DNA of 64,000 nt from Combretum micranthum (GCA_024138025.1 JAMXBD010001598.1:1-64000); one strand, 5' to 3'; shown: positions 47,968 through 61,456, numbered from the stretch's first letter. Notes: generated from the letters alone by a model not told the origin. Translations and numbers: made by a program.

Positions 47968-50900
47968 TGTCACACCCCGAAGGGTACCCTAAACGTGGCA
48001 GTCCGCCGTACACAATATTAAAGCCTAAGAATGACCACCTCAGTCACGCGAAGGCTTCCATACTATGTACAAGGCGTCTAACACATGGAGGACTCATCGG
48101 AGTAATACATTTTACGTTGATATAGCTTGAGTAACAATGTAAAGGAAATACAAATTTACTATACTTCAGATACAATTCACTATACTTCAAAATACAAATC
48201 ATTCAACTCCAATTACATTCATCCACAGACTTCCCTACACAAACTATTACAAGACAAATCATAACACTAGCAGATAACTTCAACCATTCGTATTCCTTGC
48301 CGAAATCCCAAAGTCATTCCCGACTTCAGCCAATTCGGTTCCCACCTTGCATTCTTGAGATAACCTGTTCATTTAAACAACTATTGGGGTATAAGCTACA
48401 CTAGCTTAGTGAGAATTCCCTTAATTCCGTACCATAACAAACAAGTATAATCAATCATATGCTATGCATGAACAAACACGTGAGCAAGCAATTATGCATG
48501 GGTATCCGGAACCCACACAGAACGGATTTACGCCCTCCGTATCTTGGGTTAGGAATGGTATTGAGTCTACACGACCGCATCTAGTCCCCAAGCCCTCGGC
48601 TCTTAGCACTCGACTCGGCTAGGCTCATCCAAGAATGCATCCACATGCGCCTTAGTACCCCTGAATGAGCTCTGGCACCGGGTCGTTATCCAAACGAGTC
48701 ATCCACGGACCATACCGATCGACCTGCGTAGGAGTAGCATGCTACCAAATGCAATATGTCCAATGCGATGCATGACCAATTTAATTTTTGCTTAGGTCAA
48801 AATATTTATACATTCTTTAGAGTGACCAACCAATATCACACATATAACAAAATAATATGAACGGTGCAGTTATCAATCAAATCGGGTTTCGATATGCTTT
48901 AGTATTCTTTGGCACACATTCATCACAGTCTCATCATATATCCCATCCCCATTCATATCGATTTTTATCTTGTTCCTATAATTCTAATGCAACTAACTAC
49001 AATCACAATCAAGGTAACAAAACAAGGAGAAAACTCACTCGGCCATTGGATCACCGGTCTTCTAGTAATAATAATCCGGTGGTAGGGAATCGTCGAATCT
49101 CGGGATCTCCTAAAAGGAAGAAATACTCTAATAAGTATTTCAACTCAAACTAATCCAAACGATTTATACGAACTATCAAATTCGTAATTCTCGTCCTAAG
49201 CGGAATTCCAACTTAAAACGGCCATAACTTGGTCATTTTAACTCGGAATCTCGCAAATTATATATCGATTTCTATCTACTTCGAAGATCTATCTATTCTA
49301 ATATTATTTTAGTTTTGAAAACTTTGAAGCTTCGAAAAGTCGGATCAGATTAGGGCAGCAACAATTTCAATTTCCGAAAAATAGTTTTGTAAATGTTTGT
49401 AATGTTCCTACTATATAACTTAACTATACATGCAATATGAGTGATTTCCTAACATGAATGACATGAGATGAGTTATGTATGCATGATCTTGATGATTTTT
49501 GCTAAAAGAAATTTTATAACTTTTTATTTTGCAAGACCATAATAACTACTTATGAAAATCTAGTTTTCTAACTTTTATCATTTCCATTTGTTTTGGATTT
49601 ATTACTTAAGAAAATATAATTATTTTTTCAAAATTGAGTCTTCATTATATATATTACTTATGACCTTCATTTCTACATAAAAATTTCCATTTTACACTTT
49701 GTAAGCATGTTTTCAAGTGGGGTTGATTCCAAAATCCGAATTTGGTAAAAATTGGCTTTTGAGTGATTCCTTTGAGTAAAAATCATTTGATATTTAGAAA
49801 ATTAGGGCTCAATCATACATAACCACTAAGGACTTCATTCTTACACAAAAATTTGCATTTTACACTTTGCAAATATTTTTCCAATATGATTTACTCAAAA
49901 ATCCGAATTTTAGAAAATCCACTTTTTGAATGATTCTTGGGAAAAACTTGTTTAATGCATTAAAATTTGAAGCTTTACTATATCTATTGTCTAAGGACTT
50001 CATTTAACACATAAAACTTGCAATTTGAGCTCAAATACTAAGTGATTACATATGCATCATCTCAAATTACGAATTTGACAATTTGATTACTAACTCAAAA
50101 TTTTCCATTTTAATTCCATTACTTGTTTTACACATTACTCATGCCTAAACTCATTTTAACTTGTAAAAATCATTGCTTAATGATACTATTACCTATATAC
50201 TTCATTTTTCACATAAAACATGAGTTTTGGAGTTGATAATGGGTTTAAAAATTGGTCTTGTTGGGATCCGAATTTACAAAATTTATTTTTGGTTATATCT
50301 TTTGATAAAATCTATCTAAGCTCATGAAAATCCATTCCTTACATATCATATCTTATGAGCCTTTCATTTCTTAAATAAAAACTTCATTTTTGAGTTGGTA
50401 AACATGTTTTTAAAATAGGCCTTGGCCAAAATCCGAAAATAGGATTTTTGTTTTGAAAATAACTTTTGAAAATCACATTAGATTCTTGTAAAAAGAAGTC
50501 TTGATGATATACATATATTAAGCCTTCATTTTCTTAAGTAAAAATTACATTTTGACACTTGGAAAGTGGTTTTTAAATATTGGTCTTGCCAAAATACGAA
50601 TTTCACAATTTTGTTTGAGTTCATAACTAAGATCTATACTTAATATGAACATAAACATAAACAAATGCATGGTAATAAGCTATAAACATCATGGATCTAA
50701 ACTTTACTTATCAAAATCTTTCATTTATGGTATCTATACCCTAAGCCCTTCATTTTAAATGAAAAATACACATTTTGAAGTTGAAAAACCACTTTTCTAA
50801 ATATGGTTCCATTTTCATCCGAATTTTCAAAATTGAGTTTTTGTTGAAAACAAAATAGATCTTGGTTTCCTACAACTTTCCTACCATCATCAAGCTATAG

Positions 50901-52967
50901 CAAGTTGTTCATGAACATAAAAAAGATCTAATGCATCTATGAACTCAAAACTTAGATCTAGTTTTCTAAACTAGTTTTACATGCATGAATCACTAAGATA
51001 GACATGTGATGCTAGATCTATGCATAAATCATAAGGAATAACAAAAATAACAACTTAAATAACAAGATCTATGGCATAAACAAAAATCAAAGCCATAAAA
51101 AGTTAGATCTACAAAATATAATAACTTTAAACAAGAAAATAATTATAATACAAGATAATAAAAGTGGAGAAGAGAAAGATTTCATTTTTGGCATCATCAT
51201 CCTAAGCTTTTAAGCTTATGGAAGTCATTTGATGCATGAAACCTTCATTACTTTACCTATATCACCTATGGAGCTTTGGAAGAAGATTTGGCTTAGAAAT
51301 CTTTAAAAATGAAGTGTGGAAGCCATGGAAGAAGGGGGGCAGCTTGTTTTCCTAGAACAAGAGGAAATGAAGAAGAAAGAGAGGAAAAAGAGAGAGAAAG
51401 ACTAAAGAATGAAAAGGAAGTGAGTAAATGAAGGAGAGAGAGAAATGAGTGTATTAAATGAGAAAAGAGAGAAAAAAATAAAACAAGGCAGCAAGGGAGA
51501 GGGGCTGCTGCACGTGAAAAGAGAGAGAGAGAGAGGGTTTGTGAAATTTGACTTGAATTTAATTGTGTAATAAATGTGTAATGTAACTTTCTTAAGAAGG
51601 AGTGAAAAATAATTAATTTGGTCAAAATGGAGTAAATGAAGGACAATGGCAGCCATAAAGAGTCAAAAATCTGCCATGAATAGATATAATGTGTAAAAGA
51701 TTGAAGTGAAAAGGAAGTGATATGTGTAAGGTGTACTTGAAAAGATGGGTTGTAAGAGTACTTTCTTAATAAAATAAAACAAAATAAAATAAAATTAGAA
51801 AAATTATTCCAAATAATTGTAGCAGATTTTTCATAATTAAAATTAAATAATTATTTGAATTATTTTAGTATTTTAACAAATATGTTACCGGTATGATCAA
51901 AATACGCGAATATGGGCTATAAATGATATTTTTATAACCCGAAAAATTCTAAAAAATTATTTTATGAAAATAAAAATTTTTGAAATATTTTCCAATTATT
52001 AAATTAATTTATTTTATTTTTAGTATCGGATCTTAAACAGAATCTGATCCCGTAAAGACCCGAAATGAATTAAATTTTAGAAAAACAAAATTTTCTATAA
52101 CATATAAAATATTTATCTAAAAATATAAGGCTTTATAAAAATAATAAAATTTTGTAATGAAATAAAAATGAATAGTGCAAAAGACTAATCAATTACCGGT
52201 AATAATGGAAATACGATAAAAAGGTTATAACTGTAACTTTTATAACCCGAAAAATTATATAACTGATATATTTAGAAATCTTATGAAATTACGAGTCTAA
52301 CGGTACTATTGGTATATTTTTGATATCTCGAGCCCCGGGACACGCTTTTCGAAGTCTGTATCCGAACGGGTTCGAAATAGGTCAAAAATTTACCAATCTG
52401 ATATTTTTAAACAAACTCATATTACTATGAGCTATTCTACATATCTAAACTACATCTCGGCCTCTAGGGTTAGGGGCGCTAGATTGCCGGACTTACACTA
52501 TTGTATTCTGGTTAGGGTTTCCGGGTGATTTTCCGGTTTAGACCTTTGCCAATTTGGAAACTGATATTTATGTTTATACAATATATTTAATTTGAGAAAT
52601 TTATTTTAAATTTTATTTTTGTAAGTATTTAATATCTTTTAATGTTTTCGGAATTCTTGAATTGAGTTATATTTTCGAAAGTCAATCGTTATTTGCTTTT
52701 TAATAATTTGTTTTTGAGCTTTCTATTACCTGTTTGTATAAGTCGGAGTTAAATATGGAATTTTTCGTACGTCGGGGTTTTGAATTTGAAGACCACTGAG
52801 TTCTTATTTTATTGTTTAAAGATTTTCATTTTCTCAAGATTAAGAAGTTTCTGAATTCGTTTGTGAATTAGGACTTATCGAAATTCGGTTTTAATTTGGA
52901 GTGATTTTTAGGGTTTATTTTCGAAGTTCATCTTAAAATTATTTATTGAAATTTTCCGGGGCTTACA
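47968..52967 (-). repeat. 3' LTR (5000 bp) of the gypsy-type element
   Basis: On the plus strand, reads TGTCACACCCCGAAGGG to CCGGGGCTTACA. Several short frames (for example 51293-51646 minus, 48857-49153 plus) fall in it and have no coding support. The part near 49660-50930 is a degenerate tandem repeat. Confidence 0.95.
49660..50930. repeat. Degenerate tandem modules, about 160-220 bp each, inside the LTR
   Basis: A module with (G/A)CTTCATTT, then ACATAAAAA, then CATTTT.A..TTG, then AAAATCCGAATTT..AAA recurs with starts near 49665, 49833, 49998, 50200, 50361, 50524 and 50748. The matching region of the other LTR is about 58130-59400. Related modules occur in the solo LTR near 28869, 29080, 29243 and 29449. 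Confidence 0.75.
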
Positions 52968-52980
52968 TCCTCCCCACCTT
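52968..52980 (-). other. Polypurine tract of the gypsy-type element
   Basis: AAGGTGGGGAGGA on the minus strand, directly before the TGTAAGCCCC start of the 3' LTR. Confidence 0.92.
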
Positions 52981-53704
52981 AAAGAAAGTTTTGTCCGCAA
53001 AACTTGTTATGTGTATATCGTTTGTCAAGAAAAGATTATGAATTTTGAGTTATATTTCTATCACTGGTTTATGCTTTGGTTTGTATCATTTTTAAATTTC
53101 GCATGATAGATATTTTATGAAATATAGCACATACAATTTATAAGATTTGGCTTAGCGATTCCAACCTTCACTTACACGACTCTTTTGGAAAACGACACGG
53201 ACTTGACTCGAGACCACAAACGACTCGACTCGATTGACACTAGACGACTCATGACAACACGACCTTTCATGACTCGGTTACTTGACCAACGAAGGTTATG
53301 GATTCGCTCCTCCATTCTTATGTAGCTGTATATACAATATTGTGCTTTATGATTTATATTTCCTTAAACAATATGATCATCATCATTTTAAATTCTTATC
53401 ATTGTGATCATCTTGATGGGATTGAAATCAAGAGATCTTATTATTTTATTGTATAATTATTACTTGTGAAGATCTTATGGAGTTTGGTAATTGAGATTTG
53501 ATCACTGAAATTTTAACTTTTGCGTAACGTTCGTCATAGGTTCCGATCTTTCAAAGTTCTTTATTCACAAGAAGTTGTATGAGGGGTATCTTGGAATTCG
53601 TTAAATTAATCGAGTTTGTTTTAGTTTCCATCATTGGCTCATTCTAGCTTTTAATGACTTGGGCTTTCCTATATTTTAGTCTAGCCATTTAATTCAAGGT
53701 ATTT
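52981..53704 (-). other. Internal 3' region without recognised genes
   Basis: Lies between the gag end and the polypurine tract, where protease and polymerase would be expected. No catalytic motif was found. It has a run of GACTCG/ACGACT words at 53160-53290. Confidence 0.6.
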
Positions 53705-54990
53705 CTAACAACCTATCTCTTTGATTCTATTGACATGAAAGAATATGCGGTAGTCTAAGGGTATAGCGCTAACCTGATATCGAGTTGCATATTTGATCCT
53801 CGCTTCCTCCCATGACAAAGGACTCCAGCTCCTCATCACTAGCTTCTTCATACACTCCATATGTGTGAGGGTTGTGGACTGGATTTCCGGATGTAGTTGT
53901 TCTTGAAGAACCTCGATTCCTTTTTCCTTTGTTGCTTTTGTTCCTATTACATCTCCTCCTCTTCTTTCTTGGTTGATCCAGCGAAGCAACACGTAGTTAT
54001 CCCGTTCAGGGCATGTTTTAGCTAAATGTCCCGTTTTTGAGCAAAGAAAGCATGCGTTGGTCGTCTTTTTGGGACACTTCTCAACTTTGTGACTGGGGTC
54101 CCCACAGAGGTAACACTTGGATTGAAGTCGTGGACACCGTATAGGGTAATGCTGTCCCTTACATTTCCAACATTGTAGCTTATCCAATATTATGTCTTCT
54201 TCCTTGTTTGGGTCATCATCCAAGGGAAGTGTTCTGACATTTTGACTCGGGGTCATTGCAACATAGAACTCCATTTCCTTATTACTTCTTTCTTGCCTCC
54301 TCCTTTGAGCATTTTCTATTATCCGTGCTCTTTCTAGCAATCCTTGATAACTCCTGATATCAAATTCCTCCAATCGAGTCCGAAGATCTTCTTTAAACCA
54401 TTCAGAAACACTTGTCTTTTGAGTTCCTCACTTTGTTTATATGATTCCGGAGCATATTGCAACAATCTACTGAACTCGGTTTCATACTTCCACACTACGA
54501 TCTCCTTGTGAGATATTGAGGAAATCTGCACTGTACTGGACTCTTAAGCTCATGGGGAAATATTTATCCAAAAACTCATATTTAAACATCTCCCATGTAA
54601 CTGGAGGCGTCAACTCTCTTTCCTTAGATTCCCACCATACTCGGGCATGTAAGCGGAGCATATAGGTTCCATAATTGACTCTCAGACGGTGTGGTACTTC
54701 AAAAGCATTAAAGGACCTCTCAATATGTGCCAACCAATCCTCTGCCTCATCTGGTTTTCCAAAACTCCGTCGAAATACTGGTTACACTTTATGAAGCATG
54801 GCAAGAGACTTTGGTGGTATTGAGGTGATGGGGTTCATCTTGCGTGTTTCTTGCTCATATCTCACAGGTGTAGACGTTGAACTGACTTGAGTCTGTTGCA
54901 TGTAGCTTCTTATCTGACTAGTAAGCCATTCAATCTCTATTGAGGCATTTCCCTCTTGATTAGGTGGTTCAGGTATGCTTGGTTCTCAGT
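53705..54990 (-). pseudogene. gag: gag of the gypsy-type element (gag domain plus three zinc knuckles), frameshifted
   Basis: Particle protein read on the minus strand. It starts within a QEGNASIEIEWLTSQI region (near 54960). The retrotransposon gag domain covers KPDEAEDWLAHIERSF (54757-54710), RLHARVWWESKERE, TWEMFKYEFLDKYFP (54610-54560) and FLNISQGDRSVEV. It then shifts frame near 54485 to WKYETEFSRLLQYAPE, and again near 54380. The last frame (222 residues) has three knuckles: CWKCKGQHYPIRC (68-80, a shortened C-x2-C-x3-H-x4-C), CYLCGDPSHKVEKC (87-100) and CFLCSKTGHLAKTC (108-121). It ends after a lysine-rich linker and a VNRIKEIGC tail. No protease follows. The domain pattern fits chromovirus-like gypsy elements; this lineage call is an inference. 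Confidence 0.85.
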
Positions 54991-55449
54991 CCTAAAGGAG
55001 TCATGACGGGTTCTTGTTGTGGTTGGGTATCTCTCCTACAATTTTATTAAGCTCGGTGAGAATTCTAAATCTTTTATTACGTCTTAAAGCGTTAAAAGAG
55101 ATTTAAGGAAGCTTATCGGAAATATAGAACACGGAATTGCGGAAATAAAAACATATGAGAAATATTGAAATTCCACTTAAAAAAATCATAATAGAACTTC
55201 ACAATATCCAAAACGAAATACATGAATTCAAGAGAAGATGTAAATCTTCCATTACAAAAGTTCAAAGAAAGGATGTAAAATATACATTGGAATTAATTCA
55301 TGAACTAGATGATAACAACATTGTTACATTTTCAAAACATTTTTGTTCTTTTCAAAAAGTTGTTTGCTCTAACGCTCAACACAAGAGATCTATTGATATT
55401 TCTAGGAGACTGACTTCTTCCAACAAGGCAGCTTCCACTTGTTAATTTT
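54991..55449. other. Internal spacer between the two gag modules
   Basis: AT-rich. A plus-strand frame at 55155-55445 is open by chance on the non-coding strand. No domain. Confidence 0.5.
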
Positions 55450-55903
55450 TGTGGGGCATCTCTTGCCCAATGTCCCGCTGTTTACAAATGAAGCACTTCA
55501 GGTTTCTTTCTTGGACATCCATAATCTTATGCTCGGGATCTCCACAGAGTAACACTGTGCTTTAGCTGTGGACACTGTCTTGGATAATGACTTTCCTTGC
55601 ACTTCCAACAAGTGATCTTACGCTCTTAAAAGGTTCATTCTTAACTGTTAGGCTAGTTGTCTTATACCTTCTGACTTTGGAGCTTGGACTAGCCATAACA
55701 GAAGGAGTCTCAATTCCTTGCATTGTCACTTGGTGGGGTCCTTCCACCTGAACCGGCACATTCCTAATAAGCACTTGTTGTAAGAGGAGCTTTTGTGTAT
55801 CCACCAAACACCCTAGAAGGTCTATGACTTGTTGCATTGGATCTTGTGGTGGTGGAGTGTCTCTCACTTGTTGTTCATCGGGAAGGTTAGTCAACTGTTG
55901 CAC
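55450..55903 (-). pseudogene. Second, decayed gag-like module upstream of gag
   Basis: The minus strand has a Gln/Pro-rich gag-leader-like stretch (MQQLTNLPDEQQVRDTPPP, then DPMQQVIDLLGCLVDTQK). After a stop it shows a broken knuckle with LLCGDPEHKI and CFICKQ, clearly similar to the CYLCGDPSHKVEKC and CFLCSKTGH knuckles downstream. It is probably an older gag copy left by internal duplication or template switching. Confidence 0.6.
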
Positions 55904-56410
55904 GTTCTCCTCAGGTAGTCTCCTAGAAACAAGACGAAACGGTCACATTAGCCTAATTATACTATTCACAAGTTGCTTATGGTTTAGAAAAAGAGTTATA
56001 ACTTTTTATTTTCTTTAAACTTTTTATTTAGAAAAACGGTGAAAGCACGCAATTAATCCTTCCCACCTAGTGGTCTCCTAGGTCAAAGGGGAATCTAACC
56101 ATTTCTATTATCGGTTTGAACAAAGGTCGGGTAAGGTCACTTATCCTTGTACTTTGCAATTGCTAGAATAGATTCATTCATCCCATCAAATATTTTCAAT
56201 CTTCCTTCCTCAGTATCTGTTTCTATGTTCTCCAAAAGTCTCCGAGACGGAATTCAAATCCTTAACAATTAAAAATCACATCTTAAGGTCAGAAGCTAAA
56301 TCTAGTTTCTTCTTTAGTTAAGGGTTATCTAACACTTATCTATCCATTCCTAAGATCGTATCTTAACATTTATTCTCTAAAGTCTTTCCACCTAATTCCC
56401 AAAACCTTGT
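55904..56410 (-). other. 5' leader between primer site and gag
   Basis: About 500 bp noncoding leader of the minus-strand element. No ORF of note. Confidence 0.6.
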
Positions 56411-56422
56411 CGCTCTGATACC
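56411..56422 (-). other. Primer binding site (iMet-tRNA) of the gypsy-type element
   Basis: The minus strand reads TGGTATCAGAGC, seven bases inside the 5' LTR border. Confidence 0.93.
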
Positions 56423-56429
56423 AACTAAA

Positions 56430-59400
56430 CTGTCACGCCCCGAAGGGTACCCTAAACGTGGCAGTCCGCCGTACACAATATTAAAGCCTAAGAATGACCA
56501 CCTCAGTCACGCGAAGGCTTCCATACTATGTACAAGGCGTCTAACACATGGAGGAGACTCATCGGAGTAATACATTTTACGTTGATATAGCTTGAGTAAC
56601 AATGTAAAGGAAATACAAATTTACTATACTTCAGATACAATTCACTATACTTCAAAATACAAATCATTCAAACCAATTACATTCATCCACAGACTTCCCT
56701 ACACAAACTATTACAAGACAAATCATAACACTAGCAGATAACTTCAACCATTCGTATTCCTTGCCGAAATCCCAAAGTCATTCCCGACTTCACCAATTCG
56801 GTTCCCACCTTGCATTCTTGAGATAACCTGTTCATTTAAACAACTATTGGGGTATAAGCTACACTAGCTTAGTGAGAATTCCCTTAATTCCGTACCATAA
56901 CAAACAAGTATATCATCATATGCTATGCATGAACAAACACGTGAGCAAGCAATTATGCATGGGTATCCGGAACCCACACACAGAACGGATTTACGCCCTC
57001 CGTATCTTGGGTTAGGAATGGTATTGAGTCTACACGACCGCATCTAGTCCCCAAGCCCTCGGCTCTTAGCACTCGACTCGGCTAGGCTCATCCAAGAATG
57101 CATCCACATGCGCCTTAGTACCCCTGAATGAGCTCTGGCACCGGGTTCGTTATCCAAACGAGTCATCCACGGACCATACCGATCGACCTGCGTAGGAGTA
57201 GCATGCTACCAAATGCAATATGTCCAATGCGATGCATGACCAATTTAATTTTTGCTTAGGTCAAAATATTTATACATTCTTTAGAGTGACCAACCAATAT
57301 CATACATATAACAAAATAATATGAACGGTGCAGTTATCAATCAAATCGTGGTTTCGATATGCTTTAGTATTCTTTGGCATACATTCATCACAGTCTCATC
57401 ATATCCCATCCCCATTCATATCGATTTTTATCTTGTTCCTATAATTCTAATGCAACTAACTACAATCACAATCAAGGTAACAAAACAAGGAGAAAACTCA
57501 CTCGGCCATTGGATCACCGGTCTTCTAGTAATAGTAATCCGGTGGTAGGGAATCGTCGATCGGGATCTCCTAAAAGGAAGAAATACTCTAATAAGTATTT
57601 CAACTCAAACTATCTAAACGATCTTATACGAACTATCAAATTCGTAATTCTCGTCCTAAGGGAATTCCAACTTAAAACGGCCATAACTTGGTCATTTTAA
57701 CTCGGAATCTCGCAAATTATATATCGATTTCTATCTACTTCGAAGATCTATCTATTTCTAATATTATTTTTAAGTTTTGAAAACTTTGAAGCTTTGAAAA
57801 GTTCGGATCAGATTAGGGCAGCAACAATTTCAATTTCCGAAAAATAGTTGTAATGTTTGTAATGCTCCTACTGTATAAATTAGCTATACATGCAATATGA
57901 GTGATTTCCTAATGAATGAATGAAATGAGTTTCATGTATGCATGATCTTGATGATTTTTTTTTTTTTGGTAAAAGAAAATTTGGAACTCCTTATTTTGCA
58001 AGACTTCAACTATAACTACTTTTTGAAAATCTAATTTTCTAACTTTGATCATTTCATTTGTTTTGGATTTATTACTTAAGAAAATATAATTATTTTTGTA
58101 AAATTGAGTCTTCATTATATATTACTTATGACCTTCATTTCTACATAAAATTTCCATTTTACACTTTGTAAGCATGTTTTTAAGTGGGGTTGATTCCAAA
58201 ATCCGAATTTGGTAAAAATTGGTTTTTGAGTGATTCCTTTGAGTAAAAATCATTTGATATTTAGAATTAGGGCTCAATCATACATAACCACTAAGGACTT
58301 CATTCTTACACAAAAATTTGCATTTTACACTTTGCAAATATGTTTTCCAATATGATTTACTCAAAAATCCGAATTTTAGAAAATTTCATTTCTTGCATAT
58401 TTCTTATGGAAAACTTGTTTAATGCATTAAAATTTGAAGCTTTATATATCTATTGTCTAAGGACTTCATTTAACACATAAAATTCAATTTGAGTTAAAAT
58501 ACTAAGTGATTACATATGCATCATCTCAAATTACGAATTTGACAATTTGATTACTAACTCAAAATTTTCCATTTTAATTCCATTACTTGTTTTACACATT
58601 ACTCATGCCTAAACTCACTTTAACTTGTAAAAATCATTCCTTAAAGATACCTATTACATATATACTTCATTTTTCACATAAAACATGAGTTTTGGAGTTG
58701 ATAAATGGGTTTAAAATTTGGTCTTGGTTGGGATCCGAATTTAGAAAATTTATTTTTGGTTATATCTTTTGATAAAATCTATCTAAGCTTATGGAAATCT
58801 ATTCCTTACATATCATATCTTATGAGCCTTTCATTTCTTAAGTAAAAACTTCATTTTTGAGTTGGTAAACATGTTTTTAAAATAGGCCTTGGCCAAAATC
58901 CGAAAATAGGATTTTTGTTTTGAAAATAACTTTTGAAAATCACATTAGATTCTTGTAAAAAGAAGTCTTGATGATATACATATATTAAGCCTTCATTTTC
59001 TTAAGTAAAATTACATTTTGACACTTGGAAAGTGGTTTTTAAATATTGGTCTTGCCAAAATACGAATTTCATAATTTTGTTTGAGTTCATAACTAAGATC
59101 TATACTTAATATGAACATAAACATAAACAAATGCATGGTAATAAGCTATAAACATCATGGATCTAAACTTTACTTATCAAAATCTTTCATTTATGGTATC
59201 TATACCCTAAGCCCTTCATTTTAAATGAAAAATATACATTTTGAAGTTGAAAAACCACTTTTCTAAATATGGTTCCATTTTCATCCGAATTTTCAAAATT
59301 GAGTTTTGTTGAAAACAAAATAGATCTTGGCTTTCCTACAACTTTCCTACCATCATCAAGCTATAGCAAGTTGTTCATGAACATAAACAAAGATCTAATG

Positions 59401-61456
59401 CATCTATGAACTCAAAACTTTAGATCTAGTTTCCTAAACTAGTTTTACATGCATGAATCACTAAGATAGACATGTGAATGCTAGATCTATGCATAAATCA
59501 TAAGGAATAACAAAAATAACAACTTAAAAACAAGATCTATGGCATAAACAAAAATCAAAGCCATAAAAAGTTAGATCTACAAAATATAATAACTTTAAAC
59601 AAGAAAATAATTATAATACAAGGTAATAAAAGTGGAGAAGAGAAAGATTTCATTTTTGGCATCATCATCCTAAGCTTTTAAGCTTATGGAAGTTCATTTG
59701 ATGCATGAAACCTTCATTATACTTTACCTATATCACCTATGGAGCTTTGGAAGAAGATTTGGCTTGGAAATCTTTAAGAAAGGTGTGGAAGCTAATGGAA
59801 GGGTGGGGCAGCTTTTTTCCTAGAAGAACAAGAGGAAATGAAGAAGAAAGAGAGGAAAAATGAGAGAGAAAGACTAAAGAAGGAAAGAGGAAAGTGAGTA
59901 AATGAAGGAGAGAGAGAAAGTGAGTGTATTAATTGAGTAAAAGAGAGAAAAAAATAAAACAAGGCAGCCAAAGGGAGGGGGGCTGCTGCACGTGAAAAGA
60001 GAGGGAGGAGAGAGAGGGTTTGATGAAATTTGACTTGAATTTGAATTGTGTAATAAATGTATAATGTAACTTTCTTAAGAAGGAGTGGAAAAATAATTAA
60101 TTTGGTCAAAATGGAGTAAATGAAGGACAATGGCAGCCATCAAAGAGTCAAAAATCTGCCATGAATAGATATAATGAAGTGTAAAAAGATTGAAGTGAAA
60201 AGGAAGTGATATGTGTAAGGTGTACTTGAAAAGATGGGTTGTAAGAGTACTTTCTTAATAAAATAAAACAAAATAAAATAAAATTAGAAAAATTATTCCA
60301 AATAATTGTAGCAGATTTTTCATAATTAAAATTAAATAATTATTTGAATTATTTTAGTATTTTAACAAATATGTTACCGGTATGATCAAAATACGCGAAT
60401 ATGGGCTATAAATGATATTTTTATAACCCGAAAAATTCTAAAAAATTATTTTATGAAAATAAAAATATTTTTGAAATATTTTCCAATTATTAAATTAATT
60501 TATTTTATTTTTAGTATCTGATCTTAAACAGAATCTGATCCCGTAAAGACCCGAAATGAATTAAATTTTAGAAAAACAAAATTTTCTATAAAATATAAAA
60601 TATTTATCTAAAAATATAAGGCTTTATAAAAATAATAAAATTTTGTAATGAAATAAAAATGAATAGTGCAAAAGACTAATCAATTACCGGTAATAATGGA
60701 AATACGATAAAAAGGTTATAACTGTAACTTTTATAACCCGAAAAATTATATAACTGATATATTTAGAAATCTTATGAAATTACGAGTCTAACGGTACTAT
60801 TGGTATATTTTTTATATCTCGAGCCCCGGGACACGCTTTTCGAAGTCTGTATCCGAACGGGTTCGAAATAGGTCAAAAATTTACCAATCTGATATTTTTA
60901 AACAAACTCATATTACTATGAGCTATTCTACATATCTAAACTACATCTCGGCCTCTAGGGTTAGGGGCGCTAGATTGCCGACTTACGCTATTGTATTCTG
61001 GTTAGGGTTTCCGGGTGATTTTCCGGTTTAGACCTTTGCCAATTTGGAAACTGATATTTATGTTTTTACAATATATTTAATTTGAGAAATTTATTTTAAA
61101 TTTTATTTTTGTAAGTATTTAATATCTTTTAATGTTTTCGGAATTCTTGAATTGAGTTATATTTTCGAAAGTCAATCGTTATTTGCTTTTTAATAATTTG
61201 TTTTTGAGCTTTCTATTACCTGCTTGTACAAGTCGGAGTTAAATATGGAATTTTTCGTACGTCGGGGTTTTGAATTTGAAGCCACTGAGTTCTTATTTTA
61301 TTGTTTAAAGATTTTCATTTTCTCAAGATTAAGAAGTTTCTGAATTCGTTTGTGAATTAGGACTTATCGAAATTCGGTTTTAATTTGGAGTGATTTTTAG
61401 GGTTTATTTTCGAAGTTCATCTTAAAATTATTTATTGAAATTTTCCGGGGCTTACA
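56430..61456 (-). repeat. 5' LTR (5027 bp) of the gypsy-type element
   Basis: Near-identical to 47968-52967. Differences are mostly single-base or short indels plus a few substitutions. The region 58130-59400 carries the tandem modules described for the other LTR. Confidence 0.95.

Larger units (their letters stand above)
47968..61456 (-). mobile_element. Ty3/gypsy-type element with 5-kb LTRs and gag only, minus strand
   Basis: 13,489 bp. The two LTRs (47968-52967 and 56430-61456) are nearly identical over 5 kb. The minus strand shows the iMet primer site just inside the right LTR (56411-56422), gag in the middle, and a polypurine tract just inside the left LTR (52968-52980), so transcription runs right to left. 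The 5-bp duplication TTTCG is exact. The internal region is only about 3.46 kb. It encodes gag with three zinc knuckles, but I found no protease, reverse transcriptase, RNase H or integrase. The element therefore fits nonautonomous gag-only or LARD-like classes and would depend on a related complete element. The near-identity of the LTRs indicates a recent insertion. Confidence 0.93.

Noticed and set aside
48857..49153. 98-residue frame with related frames at 57321-57700
   Set aside because: It falls in the paired 5-kb LTRs, and the two copies are put in different frames by single-base indels; no protein is conserved.
51293..51646. 117-residue minus-strand frame with a counterpart at 59792-60130
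   Set aside because: Low-complexity Leu/Ser/Phe-rich frames in purine-rich LTR sequence; both copies differ by frame-breaking indels.
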